Numbered from the stretch's first letter, positions 37,680 through 47,034 are shown. The stretch is DNA of 64,000 bases from CAILZL01 sp050248275 (GCA_050248275.1 JBFWSR010000005.1:1-64000), one strand, 5' to 3'. Program-made: numbers and translations. Notes: generated by a model not told the origin, from the letters alone.

Positions 37680-38540
37680 TCAGTTTTTCAATATGGCCGC
37701 ATGATGCCGCAAATGATCATCGACGAAGCTGCTGATGAAGTAATAACCGTGATCATAACCGGCATGCCGGCGCAGATGCAGAGGATATCCAACCTGCCGG
37801 CAGGCGGCTGCAAACAGATGCGGATGCAATTGCGTTTCCAGGAACTGATCGCCCAGCCCCTGATCGATCAGGATCGGCGCACGTGAACCGACACCGTGCA
37901 ACTGCGACATCAGCACGGTGGCATCGTATTGCGTCCAATGCGACTGATCCAAACCCAGATAACCGGTGAATGCCTTTGTCCCCCAGGGGCATTGCATGGG
38001 CGCGGCAATCGGTGCGAAGGCGGAAATGGACCGATATTGCTCGGGATGTTTCAGACCGATGGTGAGCGCGCCGTGGCCGCCCATGGAATGACCGAAGATG
38101 CCCTGTCGCGACAGATCGGCAGCAAAGTGAGAGCCGATCAGCGCCGGTAGTTCGCGGGTGAGATACGAATACATCCGGTAATGCCGTGCCCAGGGTTGTT
38201 CGGTGGCATCCAGATAAAAACCGGCTGCCACGCCGAAGTCCCAGCTGTCACTATCACCCGGCAGTGGCACGCCGCGCGGACTGGTATCCGGCGCCACCAG
38301 CATCAACCCCAGCTCGGCGGCCAGGCGCTGTGCGCCGGCCTTGATCATGAAGGTTTCTTCGTTGCAGGTGAGTCCGGCCAGGTAATACAACACCGGCACC
38401 TTGTTCTGCACCACTTGCGGCGGCGTGAACACGGCAAACTTCATGGCACAGTGCGTGCTGCTGGCCTGATGGCGATAAAAACCCACCGTGCCGCCAAAGC
38501 ATGGGTGCTGGCTGAGGCATTCGAGCGTGGCGCTGTTCAT
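37680..38540 (-). CDS. frmB: S-formylglutathione hydrolase
   Basis: A 286-residue esterase-D family enzyme that hydrolyses S-formylglutathione to formate and glutathione. The nucleophile elbow is GHSMGGHGAL (near residue 149), and the motifs HCAMKFAVFTPPQ (near 30), YLAGLTCNEETFMIKAGAQR (near 53) and HAGYDHGYYFISSF (near 258, catalytic His) are typical. It lies three bases after frmA, the enzyme supplying its substrate. No frmR regulator gene is visible next to it. Confidence 0.96.
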   Translation of the reverse strand: MNSATLECLSQHPCFGGTVGFYRHQASSTHCAMKFAVFTPPQVVQNKVPVLYYLAGLTCNEETFMIKAGAQRLAAELGLMLVAPDTSPRGVPLPGDSDSWDFGVAAGFYLDATEQPWARHYRMYSYLTRELPALIGSHFAADLSRQGIFGHSMGGHGALTIGLKHPEQYRSISAFAPIAAPMQCPWGTKAFTGYLGLDQSHWTQYDATVLMSQLHGVGSRAPILIDQGLGDQFLETQLHPHLFAAACRQVGYPLHLRRHAGYDHGYYFISSFVDDHLRHHAAILKN

Positions 38541-38543
38541 GAA

Positions 38544-39653
38544 TCAATACACCACCACGCTGCGAATCGATTCGCCGCTGTGCATCAGATCGAAGGCTTT
38601 ATTGATGTCCCGCAGCGGCAGCACGTGGGTGATCAGATCATCGATGTTGATCTTGCCGTCCATGTACCAATCGACGATCTTCGGTACATCGGTACGGCCG
38701 CGGGCGCCGCCGAAGGCGGTGCCTTTCCACACCCGGCCGGTCACCAACTGGAACGGCCGTGTCTTGATTTCCTGACCGGCGCCGGCGACGCCAATGATGA
38801 TGGATTCGCCCCAGCCGCGATGACAGCACTCCAGGGCGGTGCGCATCAAATCGACATTGCCCACGCATTCAAAGCTGTAATCGGCGCCACCCTTGGTCAG
38901 GTTCACCAGATAGGGCACCAGATCGCCTTGCACTTCCTTGGGGTTGACGAAGTGCGTCATGCCGAACTTTTCAGCCAGCGCCTTGCGGCCGGGATTGATG
39001 TCCACGCCGACAATCATGTCGGCGCCGGCCAGACGTGCGCCCTGAATCACGTTCAGACCGATGCCGCCCAGGCCGAACACCACCACATTGGCGCCGGGTT
39101 CCACCTTGGCGGTGTTGATCACCGCGCCGATGCCAGTCGTCACACCGCAACCGATGTAGCACACCTTGTCGAAGGGCGCGTCTTCGCGAATCTTGGCCAG
39201 CGCAATTTCCGGCAACACCGTGTAGTTGGCGAAGGTCGAGCAGCCCATGTAGTGATGAATCTTCTGGCCGTTGAGGGAGAAGCGGCTGGTGCCGTCCGGC
39301 ATCACGCCCTGACCCTGCGTGGCGCGAATCGCTGTGCACAGATTGGTCTTGTGCGACGTGCAGGACTTGCATTCGCGGCATTCCGGCGTGTACAGCGGAA
39401 TGACATGATCGCCTTTTTTCAGCGACTTCACCCCCGGTCCGACATCGACGACGATGCCTGCGCCTTCATGACCGAAAATTACCGGAAACAGCCCTTCAGG
39501 ATCAGCACCGGAGCGCGTGAACTCGTCGGTATGGCAGATGCCCGTGGCCTTGATTTCCACCAGCACTTCACCCGCTTTCGGGCCTTCCAGTTGCACGGTT
39601 TCAATCGACAGGGGCGCGCCAGCCTGCCAGGCCACTGCTGCTTTTACATCCAT
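38544..39653 (-). CDS. frmA: S-(hydroxymethyl)glutathione dehydrogenase (class III ADH)
   Basis: A 369-residue zinc dehydrogenase that oxidises the adduct of formaldehyde and glutathione with NAD+. Zinc ligands are seen in TGICHTDEFTRSG (Cys, near 37), FGHEGAGIV (His) and the structural-zinc cysteine cluster PECRECKSCTSHKTNLC (near 90-106); NAD binding is at VFGLGGIGLNVIQGAR. It is the first gene of frmA-frmB, which together convert formaldehyde to formate. Two REP-like palindromes lie upstream, between it and the following minus-strand gene. Confidence 0.97.
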   Translation of the reverse strand: MDVKAAVAWQAGAPLSIETVQLEGPKAGEVLVEIKATGICHTDEFTRSGADPEGLFPVIFGHEGAGIVVDVGPGVKSLKKGDHVIPLYTPECRECKSCTSHKTNLCTAIRATQGQGVMPDGTSRFSLNGQKIHHYMGCSTFANYTVLPEIALAKIREDAPFDKVCYIGCGVTTGIGAVINTAKVEPGANVVVFGLGGIGLNVIQGARLAGADMIVGVDINPGRKALAEKFGMTHFVNPKEVQGDLVPYLVNLTKGGADYSFECVGNVDLMRTALECCHRGWGESIIIGVAGAGQEIKTRPFQLVTGRVWKGTAFGGARGRTDVPKIVDWYMDGKINIDDLITHVLPLRDINKAFDLMHSGESIRSVVVY

Positions 39654-39675
39654 CGCTCATACCTCTTCATTATTT

Positions 39676-39727
39676 GTAGGTCAGGCTTTAGCCTGACTCC
39701 GATGCTGTCGGGCTGAAGCCTGACCTG
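39676..39727. repeat. REP/BIME-like inverted repeat
   Basis: Two units, GTCAGGCTTTAGCCTGAC (39680-39697) and GTCGGGCTGAAGCCTGAC (39707-39724), are each palindromic and together form a larger inverted repeat. This arrangement resembles bacterial interspersed mosaic elements built from REP sequences. It lies between the quinone-oxidoreductase-like gene and frmA. No REP-associated transposase is seen in the window. Confidence 0.65.
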
Positions 39728-39736
39728 CATAAATGT

Positions 39737-40717
39737 CTAGCGCACACGCACTGCCAGCTTGCCGATGGTGCGGCCTTTCTCGATCTCATGATGCGCGGCC
39801 ACCAGCGTCTCCAGCGACCACTCGCTGCTGACATGCACCTGCAACAAACCCGCGTCCGCCAGTTGCGCAATGCCGGTCAGTATCGCGCCTTGTCGTTCGG
39901 GCTGCTGATCATAAGCCACCCGTGCGCCCATGAACTCGTAATGTACAGTGATGCTCCTGTACAGCAATAGCGGCGCAGCAGTGCCGGGCTCGCTGCCCAG
40001 AATGGTGACGATATCGCCGCAGGGCGATAAACATTCGATGCTACGTTTGAATGTTTCGCCACCCACGGTATCAAATACCACTGGCACGCCTGTACCTTTA
40101 GTCAGCTCCTTGATGCGTGCGACGAAGTCGGTGCTGCGATAGTCGATGACTTCATCTGCTTTTAAAACATCGCGGCAGAAAGCCAGCGATTCGGCACGGC
40201 CGGCAGTGGTGATCACACGACAGCCATGCAGCCTGGCCAGTTGCACGGCGATGTGGCCCACGCCGCCAGCGCCGGCATGAATCAGCACCGTTTGCCCCGG
40301 TTGAATGCGCGCCCGTTCATGCAGTGCTTCATAGGCGGTCAGGGCGACCAGCGGCAAACACGCCGATTGCAGATGATTCAGATTGCGCGGTTTGCGCGCG
40401 GCGGCGCGTGCATCCAGCAACGCAAACTCCGCATTGGCGCCATGGCGCAGCAGATTGGGGCAACCATAAACCATGTCGCCCGCCTGCCAGCCCTGAACGG
40501 CTGCGCCACAGGTGATCACTACGCCGCTCAGGTCATAGCCCAGCACCAGCGGCAGCTCGCGCGGTCGTGTACCCAGACGAATCTTGGTATCCACCGGATT
40601 GACCGATGTCGCGTGCACTTCCACCAGCAAATCATGCGGCTCCGGCGTGGGCAGGGGCAGTTCACCCATCTGCATCACTTCGGGCGGGCCGACTTGTTTG
40701 ATCACGACTGCACGCAT
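39737..40717 (-). CDS. Zinc-type alcohol dehydrogenase / quinone oxidoreductase-like protein
   Basis: A 326-residue medium-chain dehydrogenase/reductase. It starts MRAVVIKQVGPPEVMQMGEL, has the NADP-binding motif LIHAGAGGVGHIAVQLAR (near residue 144) and the GGETFKRSIE segment. The structural-zinc cysteines are absent, which points to the zeta-crystallin/quinone oxidoreductase branch rather than true zinc alcohol dehydrogenases. Such enzymes reduce quinones or enones with NADPH. It precedes frmA in transcription order with the REP element between them, so joint transcription is uncertain. Confidence 0.88.
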   Translation of the reverse strand: MRAVVIKQVGPPEVMQMGELPLPTPEPHDLLVEVHATSVNPVDTKIRLGTRPRELPLVLGYDLSGVVITCGAAVQGWQAGDMVYGCPNLLRHGANAEFALLDARAAARKPRNLNHLQSACLPLVALTAYEALHERARIQPGQTVLIHAGAGGVGHIAVQLARLHGCRVITTAGRAESLAFCRDVLKADEVIDYRSTDFVARIKELTKGTGVPVVFDTVGGETFKRSIECLSPCGDIVTILGSEPGTAAPLLLYRSITVHYEFMGARVAYDQQPERQGAILTGIAQLADAGLLQVHVSSEWSLETLVAAHHEIEKGRTIGKLAVRVR

Positions 40718-40835
40718 TGCGATGTCTCCACGTAATAATTCCGGTGATTGTGCCAGTCCATTGCATGGACCATTGTATGAGGGTTCGCCGATCCGGTTAA
40801 GATCGACATCATTAACCTTGCTTCAGGAAGTTCAT

Positions 40836-41420
40836 ATGGCCGCCACTGAATCCACCATGCTGGCATTGGGTACCGCCGCGCCCGATTTCAGTCTGCCGGA
40901 CTACAACGGCAAGCTGCACGACCTGACGGAATTCAAACAGGCCAAGGGTCTGGTGGTCGCGTTCATCTGCAACCACTGTCCCTTTGTCAAACATGTACGC
41001 ACTGAGTTCGCCCGCTTTGCGCGTGACTATCAGGCCAGGGGCGTTGCCGTGGTCGCCATTGTTTCGAACGATCTGGAAAGCTACCCGCAGGACGGTCCTG
41101 CCGGCATGAAGGCGGAAGCCGAAAGCGTCGGTTACAGCTTCCCCTACCTGGTGGATGCGACCCAGACAGTGGCCAAGGCTTATCAAGCAGCCTGCACGCC
41201 GGACTTTTATCTGTTTGACGGTCAGCAGAAGCTGGTCTATCGCGGTCAGTTCGATGCCAGCCGTCCCGGTAACGGCATTCCCGTGACCGGCGCCGATTTG
41301 CGTGCGGCCGTGGATGCGATGCTGGCCGGCAGACCGGCAGCAACTGAACAACTGCCCAGCATCGGTTGCAATATCAAATGGAAAGCAGGCAACGCGCCGG
41401 CTTACTTTTGGGGAAGCTGA
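40836..41420 (+). CDS. Thioredoxin-like (AhpC/TSA-type) protein
   Basis: A ~194-residue thioredoxin-fold protein with the active-site region FICNHCPFVKHVRTEF near residue 45, where CxxC is Cys-Asn-His-Cys. This CNHCPFV form defines a common family of predicted peroxiredoxin/TlpA relatives without a proven substrate. There is no signal peptide, so it is probably cytoplasmic. AGGAAG lies about eight bases before ATG 40836; the frame extends upstream to 40584 but that part is antisense to the divergent oxidoreductase gene. Confidence 0.87.
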   Translation: MAATESTMLALGTAAPDFSLPDYNGKLHDLTEFKQAKGLVVAFICNHCPFVKHVRTEFARFARDYQARGVAVVAIVSNDLESYPQDGPAGMKAEAESVGYSFPYLVDATQTVAKAYQAACTPDFYLFDGQQKLVYRGQFDASRPGNGIPVTGADLRAAVDAMLAGRPAATEQLPSIGCNIKWKAGNAPAYFWGS

Positions 41421-41456
41421 TTTATCTTTGTCGAAGCGTTCCACACGCGGTGCCTC

Positions 41457-42914
41457 ATGTCTGATAAAAAAACCGGCTGGCTTGCTACCAAACCCATTCA
41501 GGCGTTGCATGAGGATGCCGGCAACCCGCAATTGCACCGTACGCTGGGCGCGACGTCGCTGGTGGCGCTGGGCATTGGCGCCATTATTGGTACGGGCATC
41601 TTCGTATTAACGGGTGTTGCAGCCGCCCAGCATGCCGGACCTGCACTGGTGTTGTCGTTTCTGCTGGCGGCCGTGGCCTGCGCTTTTGCCGGGTTGTGCT
41701 ATGCCGAACTGGCCGCGATGATTCCCATCGCCGGCAGCGCCTACTCTTATTCATATGCCACGCTGGGCGAATTCTTCGCCTGGTTCATCGGCTGGGATCT
41801 GATTCTTGAATATGGCTTTGCCGTATCCGCCGTCGCCGTGGGCTGGTCGGGCTATGTGAACAGTTTGCTGATGCAGATCGGCATTCATCTGCCCGACGCC
41901 CTGACCAATGCGCCGCTTGCCAAGGGCGAAGGTCATTTTGCCGTGACCACCAGCGGCGCCATCATCAACCTGCCTGCCATGATCGGTGTAGGCCTGGTCA
42001 CCTGGCTGTGCTACATCGGCATTCGCCAGTCGGCGTGGGTGAACAATCTCATCGTCGTCATCAAGCTGTCGGTCATTCTGTTGTTCATTGGCTTTGGCGC
42101 GTTTTACATCTCGGTCGATAACTGGACGCCGTTCATTCCAGAGAATGTCAGTGGTGAATACGGCAAATTTGGCTGGAGCGGTATTGCCCAGGCGGCTGCC
42201 ATCATCTTCTTTGCTTACATTGGTTTCGATGCAGTATCCACCACCGCGCAGGAAGCGAAGAATCCGCAGCGCGACATGCCCATCGGCATTCTGGTCAGTC
42301 TGGTCATCTGCACTATTCTGTATGTGGCCATGTCCGCAGTGATGACCGGCATGGTGTCGTACAAGGAACTGGATGTGCCTGCGCCCGTTGCCGTGGCGCT
42401 GGATCATCATCCTGAATTGAGCTGGCTGTCGGGCCTGCTCAAGCTGGGCGCCATTGGCGGCATTACTTCGGTGATGCTGGTGATGATGCTCGGACAGCCG
42501 CGCATCTTCTTCGCCATGTCCAGGGATGGTCTGTTGCCACCGCTGTTTCAGAGAGTGCATCCGACCTACAAGACACCGCATACCGCAACCTTGGTTACAG
42601 GCATCAGTGCCGCCGTGATTGCCGGCGTGTTTCCCATTGGATTATTGGGCGAGCTGGTTTCCATCGGCACCTTGCTTGCCTTCGTGATGGTGTGTCTCGG
42701 TGTGCTGGTGCTGCGCTACACCAAGCCCGATCAACCTCGTCCTTTCAAGGTGCCTGCGCCCTGGTTCACCTGCCTCGCCGGCGTCGCTGTGTGCGGCTTC
42801 ATGATGTATTCCCTGCCCACCGATACCTGGATACGTCTGGCGGTATGGACCGTGATTGGTCTGGCGATTTACTTCAGTTATGGCCGCAGGCACAGCGTGT
42901 TGCGCAAGGGCTGA
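41457..42914 (+). CDS. APC-superfamily amino acid permease
   Basis: A 485-residue inner-membrane transporter with about twelve helices. The first helix has GIGAIIGTGIFVLTGVAA, the glycine-rich substrate-site motif of cationic amino acid/YfnA-like permeases, and later AGLCYAELAAMIPIAGSAYSY and FFAYIGFDAVSTTAQEAKNP match the same group. Substrate is probably an amino acid but is not identified. It starts 36 bases after the thioredoxin-like gene and may share its transcript. Confidence 0.92.
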   Translation: MSDKKTGWLATKPIQALHEDAGNPQLHRTLGATSLVALGIGAIIGTGIFVLTGVAAAQHAGPALVLSFLLAAVACAFAGLCYAELAAMIPIAGSAYSYSYATLGEFFAWFIGWDLILEYGFAVSAVAVGWSGYVNSLLMQIGIHLPDALTNAPLAKGEGHFAVTTSGAIINLPAMIGVGLVTWLCYIGIRQSAWVNNLIVVIKLSVILLFIGFGAFYISVDNWTPFIPENVSGEYGKFGWSGIAQAAAIIFFAYIGFDAVSTTAQEAKNPQRDMPIGILVSLVICTILYVAMSAVMTGMVSYKELDVPAPVAVALDHHPELSWLSGLLKLGAIGGITSVMLVMMLGQPRIFFAMSRDGLLPPLFQRVHPTYKTPHTATLVTGISAAVIAGVFPIGLLGELVSIGTLLAFVMVCLGVLVLRYTKPDQPRPFKVPAPWFTCLAGVAVCGFMMYSLPTDTWIRLAVWTVIGLAIYFSYGRRHSVLRKG

Positions 42915-43205
42915 ACTCCTTCCGATTTGATTTCCAGTGGCGAACGTGAACGCTGCAACCTGCCTGTCTTGCACGAGATACGCTTGTATCGAATACCGGT
43001 TACCGGTTCATCCGGCTGAATTTCTCGGTTTTCGAGGGCTCGTCAGTTCTTTGCTCCTGTCGTGAGCATCGACTGCCATTCATGCCTTAACAGAGTGCAT
43101 TGCCTGCTTATTGGCAAGGACGCAGGACTGCAATGATTGCGATCCATAATTGGTATGTGAATTGCTTGTCTCCTGCTGGCGGCTTCAGGGAGTCCGGTTG
43201 TTGCC
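42915..43205. other. Intergenic region upstream of the LysR gene
   Basis: About 290 bases with no gene. Short inverted sequences such as ACCGGTTACCGGT occur near 43000 and AT-rich hexamers lie near 43140-43160, which would suit a promoter and a LysR binding site, but no clear T-N11-A box can be singled out. Confidence 0.35.
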
Positions 43206-44084
43206 ATGCCTACGCCATCGCTGAAATTTCTGAAAACCTTTCATGTGGCCGCGAAGCAGCAGAGCTTCAAGGCGGCGGCCGATGAACTGTGCATCACTGC
43301 TTCCGCGGTCAGTCATCAGATCAAGACACTGGAGGATCAGTTGGGTCTGTTGCTGTTCGAACGTGGGCCACACTCGCTGACATTGACCGAGGCGGGTGCA
43401 CAGTATCTGGACAGTCTCGATTCACTGTTCGCGCGGATCGAGTCCGCCACCGAACAATTGCGCACGAGGTTCAGTCACAACATCGTCCATCTGCAGGTGC
43501 CGCCGTTTTTCGCCAGCGAATTGCTGGTGCCCCGACTCAATCATTTCAGCGAGATCTATCCTGAAATCGATTTGCAGATCGCCACACGCATGATGCCGCG
43601 TGCCGAACATGCGCCGGATGCCGATGTCTCGGTCATTGTCGGTACCGGACCGTGGCATGACCTGGAGGCGACCTGTCTTTTTCCGCAAATCTTTGTGCCT
43701 GCCTGTGCTTCTGATCTGTTGCCTGAATTGCGCATTCGCAAAGCGGCCGATCTGGCTGCGCATACCTTGATTGTGCACAACGCGCGCCTGGCATTGTGGG
43801 ATCAATGGGCGGCTCAATGCGGTCTGCCTCACCTGAAGCCTAAGCAGCTCGTCCGTTTTGATTCCATGTTGGAGGCTGTGCACGCCGCAGAAACAGGCCT
43901 GGGCATCGCGCTGGTGTCGATACCGCTGGCGGAAGCGCGCTTTGCAGCGGGCACCTTGACCAAGGTGCTGAAATCCGAAATTCTGACTGGCGAAAGCTAT
44001 TTTCTTGTCGTGCATCCTGAAGATAAAAAGCGCCCCGCAGTACGTGCTTTGTCCCAATGGCTGACGGAACAGTTTCGTCGCTGA
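43206..44084 (+). CDS. LysR-family regulator (GcvA-like)
   Basis: A 292-residue LysR regulator. The N-terminal helix-turn-helix is FHVAAKQQSFKAAADELCIT with SAVSHQIKTLEDQLG (residues ~11-45), of the GcvA/DsdC-like subgroup that has SAVSHQI instead of SAVSRQI. The C-terminal co-inducer domain is normal. Its target is unknown; LysR genes usually regulate a divergent neighbour, but here the upstream gene is the APC permease on the same strand, 291 bases away. That gap contains no gene and probably its promoter. Confidence 0.92.
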   Translation: MPTPSLKFLKTFHVAAKQQSFKAAADELCITASAVSHQIKTLEDQLGLLLFERGPHSLTLTEAGAQYLDSLDSLFARIESATEQLRTRFSHNIVHLQVPPFFASELLVPRLNHFSEIYPEIDLQIATRMMPRAEHAPDADVSVIVGTGPWHDLEATCLFPQIFVPACASDLLPELRIRKAADLAAHTLIVHNARLALWDQWAAQCGLPHLKPKQLVRFDSMLEAVHAAETGLGIALVSIPLAEARFAAGTLTKVLKSEILTGESYFLVVHPEDKKRPAVRALSQWLTEQFRR

Positions 44085-44221
44085 TCGGAGACTCAGAATT
44101 ACCGGGTCTAGCGCAACAAATCATCGTTTGTCATGCATGTTGATGCTGAATACCTTCCCGACCAAGGATAAAACATACAACAGGACTTGCTTATGAGCGG
44201 ATTGATCGGAGGTAATCAGCC

Positions 44222-44296
44222 ATGCTTATCATCGCCGTTGTTTTTCTGGCCGGTGTTGCCTTGCTGCTTGGTTTACAGATGAACGCAGAGGATTGA
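44222..44296 (+). CDS. Possible 24-residue single-helix membrane peptide
   Basis: The frame from ATG 44222 encodes MLIIAVVFLAGVALLLGLQM followed by NAED and a stop. It would be one membrane helix with a short acidic tail. A good Shine-Dalgarno, GGAGG at 44208-44212, lies nine bases before the ATG. The frame lies in the short space between the two LysR genes, close to the stop of the convergent one. It is too short to test by composition; real but unproven. Confidence 0.35.
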   Translation: MLIIAVVFLAGVALLLGLQMNAED

Positions 44297-44304
44297 ACGC
44301 GCCC

Positions 44305-45219
44305 TTACTCGGGCGTTGTCGTCAAGTGTTCCAGCAACAGGCGCGCCGCCGCATGCAGCTCACCCTTGCGCACGCACAGTAGCAGTTGCCGTTGTGCCCA
44401 ATCGTTACTCAAGGCGATGCTGGTCAATTTAAGAGACTGCACATAGGGCGTGGTCGCGGCGCGCGGCACGATGCTGATGCCCAGACCTGCTGCGACCATG
44501 GCGCAGGCGGCATCGAAGCTGGTGACCTGTATACGCAGGTTGATTTGCCTGCCGGCATCGGCGGCGGCACGCGTCAGCAGATGATGCAAGGCGCTGTCGG
44601 CATGCAGGCCGACGAAAGGCTGATCCAGCGCCTGTTCGAATGACGCTTGGGTCTGTTGCGCCAGCGGATGATCGGGGCGTGTCACCAGTACCAGTTCATC
44701 GACGCGGAATGGCACGGTCAGCAGCCCATCGAGCGCAGGCTGTTCGCTGAGGATGCCCAGGTCTGCGCGATTGTCGGCCACCGCTTGGGCAATGGTGCTG
44801 CTGACCTGTTCTTCCAGTGGTACCTGTACATCTGGATGCAGTTTCAGAAAACTGGCCAGTGCTTCGGGCAGGAATTCCACAATGGCGGAGATGTTGGCGA
44901 ACATGCGGACCTGGCCGCGCACGCCGGAAGCGTGCTGGCGCAATTCGTCTTCCAATTGGTTTGCCTGGTACAGCAGCGTGCGTGCCTTGACCAATAACGT
45001 ATGACCGGCGCTGGTCAGCTCCACGCCTTTTGCGCCACGCACCAGCAGGGCAGTGCCGAATTGGGTTTCCAGTTCCGACAGGCGCTTGCTTACCGCCGAT
45101 GCCACAGTATGGGCGCGCTCGGCAGCCCTGGCGATGCTGCCGGCTTCGGCTACCGCCACGAATAATTCCAGATCGCGAAAATCAAAGCGCAAGGTGTGCC
45201 TCGAAGAATGAAGGAGCAA
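44305..45219 (-). CDS. LysR-family regulator
   Basis: A 304-residue LysR regulator with an N-terminal HTH, RDLELFVAVAEAGSIARAAE, followed by VASAVSKRLSELETQFG (residues ~14-55), and a substrate-binding domain with ISIVPRAATTPYVQS near residue 250. The DNA-binding helix has VASAVSKRL, a less common variant. It is 69 bases downstream of the MFS gene on the same strand, so it may regulate that exporter and its upstream OsmC gene. That link is inference from position. Confidence 0.92.
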   Translation of the reverse strand: MLLHSSRHTLRFDFRDLELFVAVAEAGSIARAAERAHTVASAVSKRLSELETQFGTALLVRGAKGVELTSAGHTLLVKARTLLYQANQLEDELRQHASGVRGQVRMFANISAIVEFLPEALASFLKLHPDVQVPLEEQVSSTIAQAVADNRADLGILSEQPALDGLLTVPFRVDELVLVTRPDHPLAQQTQASFEQALDQPFVGLHADSALHHLLTRAAADAGRQINLRIQVTSFDAACAMVAAGLGISIVPRAATTPYVQSLKLTSIALSNDWAQRQLLLCVRKGELHAAARLLLEHLTTTPE

Positions 45220-45288
45220 TAAGCGTCAGGTCTCAGCATCGCGCGTCGTGCCTGATCTTGGCAAGGTTGCCCGATTCCATTGGCGTGC

Positions 45289-46455
45289 TCAGCTTGCAAC
45301 TGATTGAGCCGGTCGTAATGACAGGCTCAACACCAGTCCCACACTGCTGCACATGAACAACATGGCAAACACGCTGGCGTAGCCGCCGGTCATGTCACGC
45401 AGCATGCCGCATAAATAAGGACCACAGGCCGCAATCAGATAACCGCCGCCACACATCATGGCGGTCCAGTTGCCTGCGGTATCGACTGAATCGCTGTAAT
45501 CCAACGGCAGGATCATGTTCAGCGCAAACAGTCCCGCAGTGCCGGCGCCAAGCAGGCACATCCATGTAAAAGGAGCTGCCAGCGGCGCCAGCCATACACC
45601 CAGCAGGCCGCTGAGTGTGCACAAGCTGCCGAGTATCAATGCCGGGCGACGTTCGCGTTGCCGGGTGGGCAGAGCGCTGACTGCCAGAGTGCCCACCAGT
45701 TGCATCAGGGCAAACAGGCCCAGTAATCGACCTGCGCTTGCAGCACTGAGTCCGTAACCCAGATACGCGGGCGCCAGCCACGCCAGCAAACCGTAGAACA
45801 CCAGGCTCTGGAGGCCAAAGGTGATCATGAGTTGCCAGGCGCGTAACTGTCGCCAGGGCAGGGCATGCGTACTGCGTGACTGAACAGGCTGATGGTTTGG
45901 CATGGTGCGTTGCCACTGCCAGGCAGTGAGAAACGCCAGTAAGGCCCAGCTGCCTAATCCGCACGGCCAGCCCAGAAAATCAGCGAGTGTGGTGCTGCTG
46001 CCTGCTGCCACTGCGGCACTCAGGCAGAGTGCAGTGGTGGTCCAGCCACTGATGCGTGCGCTGCGTTCCGGGAAATCCAGCTTGATGCAGGCGCCAAGCA
46101 GTGGGCCGAGCACAGCGATGGCGGCGCCCACCAACAATGAGCTGAGCAACAAACTGATCCAGCCGGCATGAGTGCGCAACAGTGTGGCAAATCCCAGCAA
46201 CAGCAATGCGCCGAGCAGGGTTTGTTTGATGCCCAGTCGTGCACTGAGCGACATGGCCAGTGGCGCGAACAGTCCCATGCAAATCACTGGCAGGGTGGTC
46301 AGCAAGCCGGCGTCGCCATAGCTGAGATGCAGGTCCACGCGCAGCGTTTCCAGTACTGGGCCCACCGACGCCAGCGCCGGTCGCAGATTCAACGCGACCA
46401 GCAGCAGTGTCAGCAGCGTGCCCGATCCAGAAATTTTGGAGGCGGCTGCGGTCAC
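45289..46455 (-). CDS. MFS transporter of the CynX/NimT type
   Basis: A 388-residue transporter with twelve hydrophobic helices. LLTLLLVALNLRPALASVGP in helix 1 and LPVICMGLFAPLAMSLSARLG in helices 2-3 match the CynX/NimT branch of the major facilitator family, which includes cyanate and nitroimidazole exporters. Substrate is not identified. It begins at GTG 46455, overlapping the OsmC stop codon by four bases (GTGA), so the two are translationally coupled. Confidence 0.88.
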   Translation of the reverse strand: MTAAASKISGSGTLLTLLLVALNLRPALASVGPVLETLRVDLHLSYGDAGLLTTLPVICMGLFAPLAMSLSARLGIKQTLLGALLLLGFATLLRTHAGWISLLLSSLLVGAAIAVLGPLLGACIKLDFPERSARISGWTTTALCLSAAVAAGSSTTLADFLGWPCGLGSWALLAFLTAWQWQRTMPNHQPVQSRSTHALPWRQLRAWQLMITFGLQSLVFYGLLAWLAPAYLGYGLSAASAGRLLGLFALMQLVGTLAVSALPTRQRERRPALILGSLCTLSGLLGVWLAPLAAPFTWMCLLGAGTAGLFALNMILPLDYSDSVDTAGNWTAMMCGGGYLIAACGPYLCGMLRDMTGGYASVFAMLFMCSSVGLVLSLSLRPAQSVAS

Positions 46456-46883
46456 GCGGTAGCGGCGTCGCTGTCACGGATTTCAAAATCGTGCGTGATC
46501 TGCGCCGTGGCGCCCAGCATGGCGGCAGCCGAGCAGTATTTTTCGGCAGATAGTTTGATGGCGCGCTCCACCTTGTTGGGTTCCAGCCGTTTGCCGGTGA
46601 CGATGAAGTGCATCCTGATCCGGGTGAATACCTTGGGATCGGTTTCGGCGCGTTCGGCCTCGATTTCCACCACACAATCGGTGATGGCGGCACGGCCACG
46701 CTTGAGGATCATGACCACGTCGATGGAGCTGCAACCGCCCAGCCCGACCAGCAGCAGTTCCATGGGACGCGGCCCAAGGTTGTGGCCGCCCGCTTCCGGC
46801 GCGCCGTCCATGACCACGGCATGGCCGGTTCCGGTTTCAGCCACGAACATCATGTCCTGTACCCATTTCACTCTGGTTTTCAT
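46452..46883 (-). CDS. OsmC/YhfA-like family protein
   Basis: A ~143-residue protein with the OsmC fold. The two redox cysteines are in GLGGCSSIDVVMILKR (near residue 51) and AEKYCSAAAMLGATAQ (near 110), the typical spacing of OsmC/Ohr peroxide-detoxifying enzymes; the YhfA-like subfamily has no proven substrate. The start at ATG 46883 follows GGGAG by about nine bases; the frame begins upstream at 46961 but without a ribosome-binding site. It overlaps the start of the MFS gene and should be cotranscribed. Confidence 0.88.
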   Translation of the reverse strand: MKTRVKWVQDMMFVAETGTGHAVVMDGAPEAGGHNLGPRPMELLLVGLGGCSSIDVVMILKRGRAAITDCVVEIEAERAETDPKVFTRIRMHFIVTGKRLEPNKVERAIKLSAEKYCSAAAMLGATAQITHDFEIRDSDAATA

Positions 46884-46982
46884 CAACCTGGCTCCCGCAA
46901 GAAATACCTGATGCGCGGCAGGGTAGCCGGTTGCCGGGAAAGTGGCGAGCCGCGATTCCATGGATAATCAGGCGCACAAAAA

Positions 46983-47003
46983 AAAGCCCCTGCGAGGGGC
47001 TTT
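46983..47003 (-). terminator. Intrinsic terminator downstream of emrB and a small ORF
   Basis: AAAGCCCC and GGGGCTTT form an eight-pair stem with a TGCGA loop. On the minus strand it is followed by a run of T, so it probably ends the transcript that comes from the efflux operon or the small frame at 47035-47220. In the other direction the stem is also flanked by CTT and an A-run. Confidence 0.8.
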
Positions 47004-47034
47004 CTTCAATTCGTTTTTATTTTTCTTTTCATCA

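Noticed and set aside
38181..39716. 511-codon plus-strand frame opposite frmA and frmB
   Set aside because: Both strands being open is explained by high GC; the minus strand has clear frmA/frmB motifs.
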